DNA of 41,670 nucleotides from an uncultured Collinsella sp. (lineage in GTDB: Bacteria; Actinomycetota; Coriobacteriia; Coriobacteriales; Coriobacteriaceae). Below are positions 32,800 through 40,568 of the stretch, one piece after another. The translations under genes and the position numbers were made by a program. Numbering within the stretch: position 1 is the stretch's first letter; every line of letters starts with the position of its first letter. The stretch is taken from assembly GCA_902462065.1 (NCBI GenBank), contig CABQAK010000016.1:1-41670 (forward strand). The letters are read 5' to 3'. Under the pieces are notes generated by a model. That model worked only from the letters and a program-made list of their open reading frames with translations. It had not been told where the DNA came from and searched no databases.

Positions 32800-33768
32800 C
32801 TAGTACTCGACAACACCCATGTAGCGACGGAAATCGGGATCGTGGTCAAACACCTTGCCGCGTGCGGCACGCAGCTCGCAGTTCATGGCGTAGAACAGCA
32901 CCGGGTCCAGATAAGCACGGACGCTCGCCGGCACGGCCTCCATACCGTACTCCTTGGCATCGAGCACCATCAGCGTATCGGTATGCGTCTTAAGGAACGC
33001 CAGGGCGCGCTCGTCCATAGCACGGCACTCGCTGGAGCCCATCTGCAGGAAGTAAAAAACGCCATCCTGAGTAGCCTCGAAGGGGCCGTGGAAGTACTCG
33101 GCAGAGTGGATGTAGCTGCAGTGCTGCCACTGCATCTCCATAAGAGAGCAGATAGCGAAACCGTAGGTCTGGCTAAAGTTGGGACCGCTGCCCAGAATAT
33201 AGAAGAACTCGTGCTCCTGGCAAAGCTTGGCAAAGCGATCGCCCAGCTCGGCATTTACCTTCTCGCGTGCCGGGGGAAGAATCTTATCCATCTCGGCGAT
33301 ACCGGCATACATATCGGCAAGATCGGCGTAGCCCTCCTGCTGATCGAGCAGCTCTGCCGCAAGCGACAGCGAAATGCCAGCGGGGACCTCGGCCTGCGGC
33401 ACGCCCTCGCCCCACGGGTAGACCCACGTGGTCCATTTACCGGTGTCGATCTTAGATCCAGCGTTGTCGGTCTGGGCGATCACCGTAGCGCCGGCAGCAA
33501 GGGCAATCTCGCAGCCCTCGACGACCTCGGGGGTGTTGCCACTGTGGCTACAAGCGATGACCAGGGACTTCTCGCCCAGACGACGCGGACGCATGATATC
33601 GAACTCGCGAGCCGTATAGATATACGAAGTGAAGGTGGTTGCCTCGCGCTGCAGAAGCTCATGAGCCGGGATCAAATCGATCATGGAGCCACCGCAAGCA
33701 ATCCAGTAGACGCTGTCGAACTTGCCCTTCTCGGCAATTGCCTCTTTGATCAGATCGTGTGCGTTCAT
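32800..33768 (-). CDS. SIS-domain fructosamine-6-phosphate deglycase (FraB/FrlB-like)
   Basis: The 322-residue product has two SIS domains (ACGGSMIDL; ACSHSGNTPE) and ends RRYMGVVEY, as FrlB ends RRYYGGLVEY. MEMQWQHCSYIHSAEYFHG puts Glu211 and His227 sixteen residues apart, the same spacing as the Glu214/His230 pair I recall as catalytic in Salmonella FraB. The enzyme should split a fructosyl-amino-acid 6-phosphate into glucose-6-phosphate and the free amino acid. AAAGGAA is before ATG 33768. It lies between the FrlC-like epimerase and the FrlD-like kinase. Glucosamine-6-phosphate deaminase or GlmS-type isomerase is unlikely given the neighbours. Confidence 0.88.
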   Translation of the reverse strand: MNAHDLIKEAIAEKGKFDSVYWIACGGSMIDLIPAHELLQREATTFTSYIYTAREFDIMRPRRLGEKSLVIACSHSGNTPEVVEGCEIALAAGATVIAQTDNAGSKIDTGKWTTWVYPWGEGVPQAEVPAGISLSLAAELLDQQEGYADLADMYAGIAEMDKILPPAREKVNAELGDRFAKLCQEHEFFYILGSGPNFSQTYGFAICSLMEMQWQHCSYIHSAEYFHGPFEATQDGVFYFLQMGSSECRAMDERALAFLKTHTDTLMVLDAKEYGMEAVPASVRAYLDPVLFYAMNCELRAARGKVFDHDPDFRRYMGVVEY

Positions 33769-33830
33769 ATCCAGTTCCTTTCTTGTTTGGCCCGCAATCA
33801 ATGACGTTGGTTGCGTGGCCGATGGTTGTT

Positions 33831-34682
33831 TTAGTCAATCAGATATTTCTCGAATGCGGCCATGTTCTTGGCATCTGCCGCTGCCGGGTCATCGTAGTAA
33901 CGACCATCCGTGATTTCCTGGCCCAGCATGCCGTCGAAACCATGGGCGTTGAGTGTGGCGACGAAGGCGTCCATATCGTGCTTGCCATCGCCCCACACCA
34001 GATGGCCATACGGGTCGCCGTCGATAAAGTGCATCTCGTGAATTGCCCCATCACCAAAGGCGGCAAACCAGTCCTCGAGCGTCTCGCCTGCAACGCCCAT
34101 CGCGGTTGTATCAACCATGGGCTGTAAGTACGGGCTCGCGACCTCGTCAATCATGCGCTTCGCATCGGAAACCGTCGTCACAAGGTTGCTCTCCTCGGGA
34201 CGCAGGCTTTCCATCGTAAGCACCAGACCGTGCTCGCCGGCATACTCCGCCAGAATGGACAAGTGCTCGCGGCTGCGCTTCCAGGCTTCCTCGCGGTCCT
34301 CGTCCCAGTCGCCCCAGCCCGAGTTGATGGACATACGGTCGCACCCAAGTACCTCGGCAAGTTCAATGCCGTGTTTAAAGTACGCCAGGCTGCGCTGTTC
34401 ATGCAGCGGCTTGCGTGCGCAGTACTGCCAAGGATAGACAACATTCTCGGGGCACAGAGTACGATACCTAAGCCCACGGTCTGCAGCCTTTTTCGCCAAG
34501 ACCTCAGCCTCAAAGTAGCCCGTATGGTCGAGCGTCACATGCGGCTCTGCACACCACAGCTCAATGGACTCAAAGCCCAAGCGCTGCTGCACATCAAGGA
34601 AGTAATCGAGCGACCACATGATGTAGTGGATATTCATGCCCGCAATCTGCTCGCGACGCAGCGTCGGTTTGGATTCAGACAT
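33831..34682 (-). CDS. Sugar phosphate isomerase/epimerase, FrlC-like
   Basis: The 283-residue product is a xylose-isomerase-like TIM barrel. GFESIELWCAEPHV, YRTLCPENVVYPWQYC, LTMESLRPEESNLVTTVSDAKRMIDEV (metal Glu), PMVDTTAM and HEMHFIDGDPYGHLVWGDGKHDM match FrlC, which interconverts fructoselysine and psicoselysine. GAGG within AAGGAGG lies in the end of the upstream gene; only one base separates them. In this operon it would bring a C3-epimeric Amadori compound into the main route. Confidence 0.86.
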   Translation of the reverse strand: MSESKPTLRREQIAGMNIHYIMWSLDYFLDVQQRLGFESIELWCAEPHVTLDHTGYFEAEVLAKKAADRGLRYRTLCPENVVYPWQYCARKPLHEQRSLAYFKHGIELAEVLGCDRMSINSGWGDWDEDREEAWKRSREHLSILAEYAGEHGLVLTMESLRPEESNLVTTVSDAKRMIDEVASPYLQPMVDTTAMGVAGETLEDWFAAFGDGAIHEMHFIDGDPYGHLVWGDGKHDMDAFVATLNAHGFDGMLGQEITDGRYYDDPAAADAKNMAAFEKYLID

Positions 34683-34683
34683 C

Positions 34684-36267
34684 TTATGCCTCCTTATTTC
34701 GATCGAACACGATTTGTCCGTCCGACATCGTCATATCAACCGCAAGATCGCGTGCGTCGCGATAATCGAGGTCGAACACATCCCGATCGAGCACGCAGAT
34801 ATCGGCAAGCTTGCCAACCTCAAGCGTACCCAGCTCGTCTTCGCGAATCAGATCGTACGCGCCCCCGGCAGTCCAAGCGCGCAAGAGCTCGACAAGCGTC
34901 AGCGTGTTAACCTCATTCACGGGCAGTCCGTCGGCGAAGAATCCGCCGCACGCGCTGTAGATTGACTCGCCCAGGCTCGGAATCAGCAGTGGCAAATCCG
35001 TTCCACAGCACACCGTGCATCCGGAATCTTCCATGCCGCGGCGATTCCAGCTGTGCAAAAGTCGCGTCTCGCCAATTTGTCGACGCATCATCGACAGGCA
35101 ATCCTCGCGCCGGTCCAGCGTCAGAATCTGCGGATAGACCTCGCAAATTCCACCTAACTTGCCAAACTCGACAAGATCGGTCGGGTCAGAGTTCTCGAGA
35201 TCGGTAATCGCATGGCGGCGAAGCATCCGTCCATGCTCGTCTCGAGGCAGCGAGGCATAGAGCGCCACGGTGCGGCGAATGGCGCCATCGCCCTGGCAAT
35301 GCAAGGAGTATCGGAAGCCCTCAGCATCAATTGCACGCAGCTCGTTCTCAATCAGATCCCACTCTGGCTCCTCGACGACCGTCTTGCCGGCGGCGCCCGC
35401 ATCGGCCGTGTCCTCATAGGGGTCTATCATCTCGGCAAGCCCCGCCCATACGCCGCGATCGGTCATACGGTTGAAGCCAGAAAAACGAACGAACGGTCCC
35501 CGGAAGCGCTCTCGCGCCTCGCGAGCATATGACAGATTTGCACCGGCACCCACCGGCTGCGACATCATAGAGACGCGAACCGTCAGCTCACCAGATTCCT
35601 CACGGCGAGCCATTTCGTCGGCAAAGCCGTAGTAGTCATCAAACGCCATCTCCTTGATGGCGGTAACGCCGCGCTCGTTAAGCATGCTCATGTAGTCCGA
35701 ATACCCCGCACGTACCTCGGGCAGCGCGAGGAAATCGCTCATCATGCGCCAGATCTTCTCGGCATAGCACGCCTGGGGTGTAAAACCGTATCGCGCGCTG
35801 GCGGCAGCATTGAGAACACAGGTCTCCGCGCCCGGCGTAAAGCAGACGACGGGGATATCGCCAAAACAATCGTCAAACACAGCTGCCGTATTTGCGTTCT
35901 CGGCATCCGATGCCAACGTTTCGGGTAAGTTGTGGCCAAATGCCGCCGCGCAATCCGGATGATCTTCTTTCCATGCACGCAAGAGCGACACGGCCTCTTT
36001 GGCATCGGCGATGCCGGACAGATCAGACCCCAATGTCCGCAGCGCCCAGCCTGTATAGAAGGTATGCACATCGATCAGGCCAGGCATGACGGTACGGTCG
36101 CCCAGGTCGACTACCTCGTCCGCTTGGGTCAAATACGAAGCTAGCTCACACTTGGTGCCAACAGCCTCAATTCGATTGCCACGGACCGCTACGAAACCTT
36201 CAAACGGCAGGTCCCCCGTACCGGTAAAGACGCTCTTAGACGTCAGGACCGTCAAACGATCAGACAT
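34684..36267 (-). CDS. YtcJ-like amidohydrolase (Amidohydro_3) with incomplete HxH motif
   Basis: The 527-residue product has the composite-domain layout of YtcJ-type amidohydrolases: LTSKSVFTGTG and FVAVRGNRIEAVGT at the N-terminal beta-sandwich, VMPGLIDVH at the barrel entry, YSLHCQGDGAIRRTV and RRHAITDLE (metal His), CCGTDLPLL (metal Asp), and LGTLEVGKLADICVLDRDVF at the end. The entry motif reads DVHTFYTGW, so the second His of HxH is Phe. AGGTGG is five bases before ATG 36267 and nine bases separate it from the carrier. It may remove an N-acyl or other amide group from the imported compound; the altered metal site makes that uncertain. Confidence 0.82.
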   Translation of the reverse strand: MSDRLTVLTSKSVFTGTGDLPFEGFVAVRGNRIEAVGTKCELASYLTQADEVVDLGDRTVMPGLIDVHTFYTGWALRTLGSDLSGIADAKEAVSLLRAWKEDHPDCAAAFGHNLPETLASDAENANTAAVFDDCFGDIPVVCFTPGAETCVLNAAASARYGFTPQACYAEKIWRMMSDFLALPEVRAGYSDYMSMLNERGVTAIKEMAFDDYYGFADEMARREESGELTVRVSMMSQPVGAGANLSYAREARERFRGPFVRFSGFNRMTDRGVWAGLAEMIDPYEDTADAGAAGKTVVEEPEWDLIENELRAIDAEGFRYSLHCQGDGAIRRTVALYASLPRDEHGRMLRRHAITDLENSDPTDLVEFGKLGGICEVYPQILTLDRREDCLSMMRRQIGETRLLHSWNRRGMEDSGCTVCCGTDLPLLIPSLGESIYSACGGFFADGLPVNEVNTLTLVELLRAWTAGGAYDLIREDELGTLEVGKLADICVLDRDVFDLDYRDARDLAVDMTMSDGQIVFDRNKEA

Positions 36268-36276
36268 CACAACCAC

Positions 36277-37740
36277 CTACGCCGGAAGCATGCCAGAAAT
36301 TGCCGTTACGATCAGGCCAAAGACGACCATGAAAATGAAGAACTTCCAAATGGTCTTCCACCATTGGCCAAACGAAATCTTAGCCACGGCAAGGCCGGCG
36401 ACCGTCATGCCCGCCACGGGGCTGATGGTGTTGATGGTCTGGTTGGCAAACTGGAGCGCGGTGACGGCCGCCTCGGGATTGAGGCCCATGAGCTCGGTCA
36501 GGGGGCCCATAACGGGCATGGTGAGCGCCGCCAGGCCAGAACTCGAGGGAACCAGCAAAGAGAGCAGGCCAAGGACGACATACATAAACGTGGTGTAGAC
36601 GGCGGCGGGTGCACCGGCAAGCGCGGTAGCGAGCGCCTGGAGGATGGTGTCGATGATCATGCCGCCCTCGGCGATGACCAGAATACCGCGAGCGATACCG
36701 ATAACGATGGCAGCGTACGCAAAGTCGGCGAGACCCTTAACGAACTCCTCTGCGATCGTCTGCTGGTCAAGACCGCCCAGGATACCGGCAAGCAAGCCCA
36801 TGCCAAGGAACACGGCGGAAATCTCATTCATGTACCAGCCCTGGGTAACAAGACCCCAGACGATAATGCCCATACCGCAAGCAAAATCGATAAGCACGAG
36901 CTTCTGACGGATAGTGAACTCTTCCTCGATGGAGGCATCGGTCACGGAAAACTCAATACGCTTGAGCTTATCGTCCTCGTACACAATGGACGACTCGGGG
37001 TTTTTCTTGACGCGCATGGCGTAGCGCATGGCCCATGCGATACCGACGGCAGTGAAGATGACCCAAGAAACGGCGCGCAGCCACAGCTGTGGATTGCCCT
37101 CGATGCCGATAATGCCCTGTGCGATCAAGACGTTAAACGGGTCGATGGTCGAAGCACAATATCCCAGGTTAGGACCAAGGAAGCAGATGATGAATGCCGT
37201 CATCGAGTCATACCCGATACCCATCATGATGGGAATGAAGATGGCATAGAACGGCAGGGCTTCCTCAGACATGCCAAACGTAGTGCCGCAAATGGACAGC
37301 AGCGTCATCGTGATGGGAATGATGAGGATGTCCTTGTTCTTGAGCTTTTTAATCACACGGCTCATGCCGGCATTCAAGGCGTTGGTCTTGGTGATGATTG
37401 CGAACGATCCACCAATCAATAAGACGAACGCAACGACGTCGGCGGCCTCTTGGATGCCCTTGGTGGGCGCTTGCAGGACCGCGAAGATATCCTGGCCCAG
37501 ATTGATGGTCTCGCCGGTCTCGGAATCGGTGTAGTTCTTATCGACCTGTTCATAGGTTCCAGCAACGGCAACTTCACGCTCGCCCGCCGCTGTCGAAATC
37601 GTCTTGCGCTGATACTGACCAGAGGGAACGATCCAAGTCAGGACCGCAAAGACAACGATCAGCAAGAACATGATCGTATAGACATGCGGTAATTTGAACT
37701 TAAAACGTCTGTTTGTCTTCTTCGCCTTCGTATCTGACAT
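36277..37740 (-). CDS. YfcC/DcuC-family membrane carrier
   Basis: The 487-residue product has about 11-13 membrane helices. PHVYTIMFLLIVVFAVLTWIVPSGQYQR at the N terminus, TTFGMSEEALPFYAIFIPIMMGIGYD, FLGPNLGYCASTIDPFNVLIAQ, GLADFAYAAIVIGIARGILVIAEGG and LVPSSSGLAALTMPVMGPL are hallmarks of the YfcC family (C4-dicarboxylate/amino-acid carriers). Salmonella FraA, the fructose-asparagine carrier, is of this general type as far as I recall, whereas E. coli FrlA is an APC permease. It is first in the ten-gene operon. GGAGG precedes ATG 37740; the upstream ATG at 37848 would place the operators inside the gene. Confidence 0.87.
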   Translation of the reverse strand: MSDTKAKKTNRRFKFKLPHVYTIMFLLIVVFAVLTWIVPSGQYQRKTISTAAGEREVAVAGTYEQVDKNYTDSETGETINLGQDIFAVLQAPTKGIQEAADVVAFVLLIGGSFAIITKTNALNAGMSRVIKKLKNKDILIIPITMTLLSICGTTFGMSEEALPFYAIFIPIMMGIGYDSMTAFIICFLGPNLGYCASTIDPFNVLIAQGIIGIEGNPQLWLRAVSWVIFTAVGIAWAMRYAMRVKKNPESSIVYEDDKLKRIEFSVTDASIEEEFTIRQKLVLIDFACGMGIIVWGLVTQGWYMNEISAVFLGMGLLAGILGGLDQQTIAEEFVKGLADFAYAAIVIGIARGILVIAEGGMIIDTILQALATALAGAPAAVYTTFMYVVLGLLSLLVPSSSGLAALTMPVMGPLTELMGLNPEAAVTALQFANQTINTISPVAGMTVAGLAVAKISFGQWWKTIWKFFIFMVVFGLIVTAISGMLPA

Positions 37741-37782
37741 AGATACCTCCAAAGAACTCGAGACTGCATCGCATCTCGCTTC

Positions 37783-37805
37783 AACGTTTGCACAATGCAA
37801 ACGTT
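37783..37805. promoter_or_regulatory. Perfect 9-bp inverted repeat, candidate operator
   Basis: AACGTTTGC and GCAAACGTT are perfect complements separated by ACAAT. The centre is 54 bases upstream of the carrier start and just downstream of a candidate promoter at 37820-37848, a position suited to repression. The GntR/UTRA protein or a LacI-type regulator could bind it. Confidence 0.65.
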
Positions 37806-37821
37806 CTATGACGTTCCATAG
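37806..37821. promoter_or_regulatory. Second inverted repeat next to the candidate operator
   Basis: CTATG and CATAG are perfect complements around ACGTTC. It touches the first operator and overlaps the candidate -10 element at 37820-37825. ACGTTC also occurs as a direct repeat (37801 and 37811). Confidence 0.4.
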
Positions 37822-37848
37822 GTTACCAGCAGCTTTTTCCTTCATCAA
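37820..37848 (-). promoter_or_regulatory. Candidate promoter of the ten-gene operon
   Basis: On the minus strand TTGATG (37848-37843) and TAACCT (37825-37820) are 17 bases apart, upstream of the carrier gene. The -35 match is fair and the -10 match is weak. Support comes mainly from spacing and the adjacent operators. Confidence 0.35.
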
Positions 37849-37908
37849 GATAATTTCAAACTGATTGCCGCAACGCGGTTGAACGGTTGCGTTTGCGCCG
37901 TGAACGGT

Positions 37909-37948
37909 ATGGAAACGCCCGGTGAGATGATCTACCGGGCGTTTCCAT
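37909..37948. terminator. Perfect 15-bp hairpin after the GntR gene
   Basis: ATGGAAACGCCCGGT (37909-37923) pairs perfectly with ACCGGGCGTTTCCAT (37934-37948) around a 10-base loop, starting 10 bases past the GntR stop. No U-run follows on the minus strand, so it may be a factor-assisted terminator or a barrier separating regulator and operon expression. Confidence 0.65.
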
Positions 37949-37958
37949 TCGCAATGTC

Positions 37959-38702
37959 CTAGATGTCAAAAACGTAGCGAGACCCAACGATCCGCTGACG
38001 ACCGATGATAAACGGCCGCCGCTGCTCATCGAAAAAGAAGGCTTCCATATAAAACAAGGGTTCGCCAACGGGAACTGCCAACAGCCGAGCGACCTCGGGC
38101 GATGCACACGCGATCTCGAGCGTGCACGGGTCGGTAAACGCGGGCGTGCGGCCCGTCCGGTTGCACACGAACTCAAAAATGGATTGGTTAGATAGAGGTG
38201 CCGTTGATAGATAGGCGTTGTCCTCGTAAACGTATATGTTGTTCTCGAGCATGACAGGGACACCATCGGCAGTACGCACGCGCTCAACGCAAATCAAGTC
38301 AGTTCCAACGGGAACACCAAAGAACTGTGCTTCGGTGGAATCCGCCGGCAGTATCTTTCTCGAAATGACACGTGCCCCCGGTTCCATTCCGTTAACGCGG
38401 CATGCGTCCGAAAAACTCTGGACATCATCTTTCTGGCGAATCTTGCGCTTAAGCTTGGGGGCATTGACAAACGTGCCTTTCCCCTGTCGCTTCGTTAGAT
38501 AGCCCTGCTGGACGAGCTCCTCAATAGCGCGTCGCACGGTAACGCGGCCAACTTTATAGCTCTCAGCCAATTCGAATTCGTTGGGTATTCGCGCGCCCGC
38601 CTTGTAGGCACCGGAGTTGATTTCGTTTTTGATGATATCAATAACCTGTTGGTACAGCGGTATCGCTGCTTTACCGTCAGTTAGCCCTTCAGTCGGTGGC
38701 AT
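37959..38702 (-). CDS. GntR-family (HutC/UTRA) transcriptional regulator
   Basis: The 247-residue product has an N-terminal GntR winged helix: IPLYQQVIDIIKNEINSGAYKAGARIPNEFELAESYKVGRVTVRRAIEELVQQGYLTKRQGKGTFV. A C-terminal UTRA ligand domain follows (VISRKILPADSTEAQFFGVPVGTDLICVERVRTADGVPVMLENNIYV ... EPLFYMEAFFFDEQRRPFIIGRQRIVG). This is the layout of FrlR/FraR, which sense phosphorylated Amadori sugars. GGGAGAGG precedes the ATG. It is 218 bases upstream of the carrier gene on the same strand, with operators and a hairpin between, and is the probable regulator of the operon. Confidence 0.9.
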   Translation of the reverse strand: MPPTEGLTDGKAAIPLYQQVIDIIKNEINSGAYKAGARIPNEFELAESYKVGRVTVRRAIEELVQQGYLTKRQGKGTFVNAPKLKRKIRQKDDVQSFSDACRVNGMEPGARVISRKILPADSTEAQFFGVPVGTDLICVERVRTADGVPVMLENNIYVYEDNAYLSTAPLSNQSIFEFVCNRTGRTPAFTDPCTLEIACASPEVARLLAVPVGEPLFYMEAFFFDEQRRPFIIGRQRIVGSRYVFDI

Positions 38703-38730
38703 ATACCCTCTCCCAGCACAATTAAGTCTA

Positions 38731-38768
38731 AAACGGGCTCAAGGGCATTCAACAAGCCCTTGAGCCCG
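38731..38768 (-). terminator. Intrinsic terminator of the HAD gene, overlapping the GntR leader
   Basis: CGGGCTCAAGGGC (38734-38746) pairs perfectly with GCCCTTGAGCCCG (38756-38768) around a 9-base loop; on the minus strand TTTT follows. It ends transcripts from the HAD genes. It is only about 30 bases from the GntR start codon, so the GntR promoter must overlap or precede it. Confidence 0.85.
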
Positions 38769-38852
38769 CATTAGCATAAAGTATGCTTGCTGCCGCACCA
38801 AAATGTCGGGTATTTACTCATCAGACCCGAAAAACGCGCAATTAACGCGCCC

Positions 38853-39512
38853 CTACGCAAGCTTCAGCAAATCGGGCAGCTGGTCGATAATCTTGTCCGC
38901 GGCATCCTGGCTAAAGCCAAAGCGCTCCTCGCGCTTGGCAATGACTCTCAGACCGGCTCGCTTGCCGGCAGTGATGCCAGGCACCGAATCCTCAACGCAG
39001 CAGCAGCGATTCGCGGGCAGCCCCAGCAGGTCCAGCGCATGCAGGTAGATGTCGGGCTCGGGCTTGCTCTCCTTAAACTGCTCGCCGCTCACCACATACT
39101 CAAAGGCATCCGACAGCCCGCATGCGTTGAGCACTTCCTCGATGCTATCCATGGGAGACGAGCTGGCAAGCGCCACACGAACGCCGCGGCGCGGCAGCTC
39201 TCGAATCGTATCCACGGCGCCTGGGTTAATCAAAGCCCGATAGTCGCGCGGACGCTTATGCGCCCACTCGTCCCAACGGGCCAACGCTTCCTCGCCAGTT
39301 AAATGCCCCTTACCAGCGCGCTCAAACCAATCGACCAGCATATGCAAAAAGAACTGATGCGAGGTACCGACCTGCCCGTTCAACTCCTCTTGAGTCAAGT
39401 TAAGCCCAAGCTCCTTGGCAAACGCGGCAGTCTCGCCCAAGTAGTAATACTCGGTATCGACAATGACGCCGTCCATGTCAAAGATAACGGCGTCGAACGG
39501 AAATGCGGACAC
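38853..39512 (-). CDS. HAD-superfamily hydrolase, beta-phosphoglucomutase-like
   Basis: The 219-residue product has the HAD motifs: DAVIFDMDGVIVDTE (motif I with nucleophile Asp and the +2 Asp), VALASSSPMDSIEEVL (motif II), KPEPDIYLHAL (motif III Lys) and CCCVEDSVPGITAGKRAG (motif IV). A helical cap between motifs I and II places it in the subfamily of beta-phosphoglucomutase and small sugar phosphatases. The start is GTG at 39512 with GGGAGGG upstream; the frame is open to 39560 but lacks other support. Substrate unknown; it could dephosphorylate sugar phosphates made by the nearby pathways. Confidence 0.88.
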   Translation of the reverse strand: MSAFPFDAVIFDMDGVIVDTEYYYLGETAAFAKELGLNLTQEELNGQVGTSHQFFLHMLVDWFERAGKGHLTGEEALARWDEWAHKRPRDYRALINPGAVDTIRELPRRGVRVALASSSPMDSIEEVLNACGLSDAFEYVVSGEQFKESKPEPDIYLHALDLLGLPANRCCCVEDSVPGITAGKRAGLRVIAKREERFGFSQDAADKIIDQLPDLLKLA

Positions 39513-39527
39513 GGCACCCTCCCTAAC

Positions 39528-39553
39528 AAAAGGACGCCCGCAAGCAGGCGCCC
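39528..39553 (-). terminator. Probable intrinsic terminator between the two HAD genes
   Basis: On the minus strand GGGCGCC and GGCGTCC pair (one G-T) around a short loop, followed by TTTTGTT. It lies 24 bases after the Cof-type gene. Confidence 0.6.
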
Positions 39554-39576
39554 GAGCCATGCATTAATCGGCGATT

Positions 39577-40419
39577 CTAACCCAGCAGCTTATCCAGCGC
39601 CACCGCAATGCCATCTTCGTTGTTATCGGCGGTCACCATCTGGGCTACAGCCTTAACCTCTTCGACGGCGTTACCCATGGCAACACCGGTGCCGGCCCAC
39701 TCAATCATGGACTTGTCGTTCTGGCCGTCGCCAAACGATACGACCTCACTGGCATCGATGCCGAGCTTGGGCAGGGCACCCTCGAGTGCGCGGGCCTTGT
39801 CGATACCGGGCGCCGTGTACTCAAAGTACCAGTCGGCCGTAAACATGCCCGAAAGCGTCTGCTTAAAGGGCGCATACATCTCCTCGTAATGCGCCTGCAG
39901 GTAGGCCGGATCGCCCGCCGTCAGCAGCTTGTCCACGGGATAAGCATCAGCGACCTCATGCAGGCTCTCCACCTCGCGAATCTTAAGATCGCACGCATCG
40001 CGCTCGTATTTGACGATGTTTTTCTGCGAGCCGTCAGGCAGCGTGATCATGCAGTGATACGAATCCACGACATGCAAATCGCGACCGAGCGAAATCATAG
40101 GGATCACGTCAAAATTACGCAGGTGATCAATCAGACGGTGCAGCTCGTCAGCCGGCATAGCCTGGTCAAAAAGGACCTCATCGGTCTGAGCGTCGACCAC
40201 ATGCGCGCCATTAAAGGCAACCAGCAGACCGTCATGGTTTTGAAGGTCGAGCTCCTGCGCCAAGGCGTGCAGTCCCCATGCGGGACGGCCCGAAGCCAAG
40301 ATGAGCTTAATGCCCGACTCCTGCGCCGCGAGCAGCTTCTCGCGCGTACGCGGGCTAATCACTTTCTGATCGTTGGTGAGCGTACCGTCGATATCCATCG
40401 CGATGGCTTTGATTGCCAT
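39577..40419 (-). CDS. Cof-type HAD-IIB family phosphatase
   Basis: The 280-residue product has KAIAMDIDGTLTNDQKVI (motif I), LILASGRP (motif II), the C2-type cap, and VVSFGDGQNDKSMIEWAGTGVAMGNAVEEVKAVA (motifs III/IV), followed by NNEDGIAVALDKLL as in Cof proteins. These enzymes dephosphorylate sugar phosphates, FMN or PLP with low specificity. GGGAGG precedes ATG 40419. It is on the same strand as deoC upstream, about 150 bases away. Confidence 0.9.
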   Translation of the reverse strand: MAIKAIAMDIDGTLTNDQKVISPRTREKLLAAQESGIKLILASGRPAWGLHALAQELDLQNHDGLLVAFNGAHVVDAQTDEVLFDQAMPADELHRLIDHLRNFDVIPMISLGRDLHVVDSYHCMITLPDGSQKNIVKYERDACDLKIREVESLHEVADAYPVDKLLTAGDPAYLQAHYEEMYAPFKQTLSGMFTADWYFEYTAPGIDKARALEGALPKLGIDASEVVSFGDGQNDKSMIEWAGTGVAMGNAVEEVKAVAQMVTADNNEDGIAVALDKLLG

Positions 40420-40568
40420 ATATGCCTCCCTGTCATTGAACAACCTTGTCTGAGCCATCATACAGAACACCCATCGCGACTCCGTTTACAACGGGCAAAA
40501 AGTCATATTGTCTCGAACATGAACGGCGTGTGGTCGTGAAGCTTTATCGCTCAGGTCAAATACGTCTG

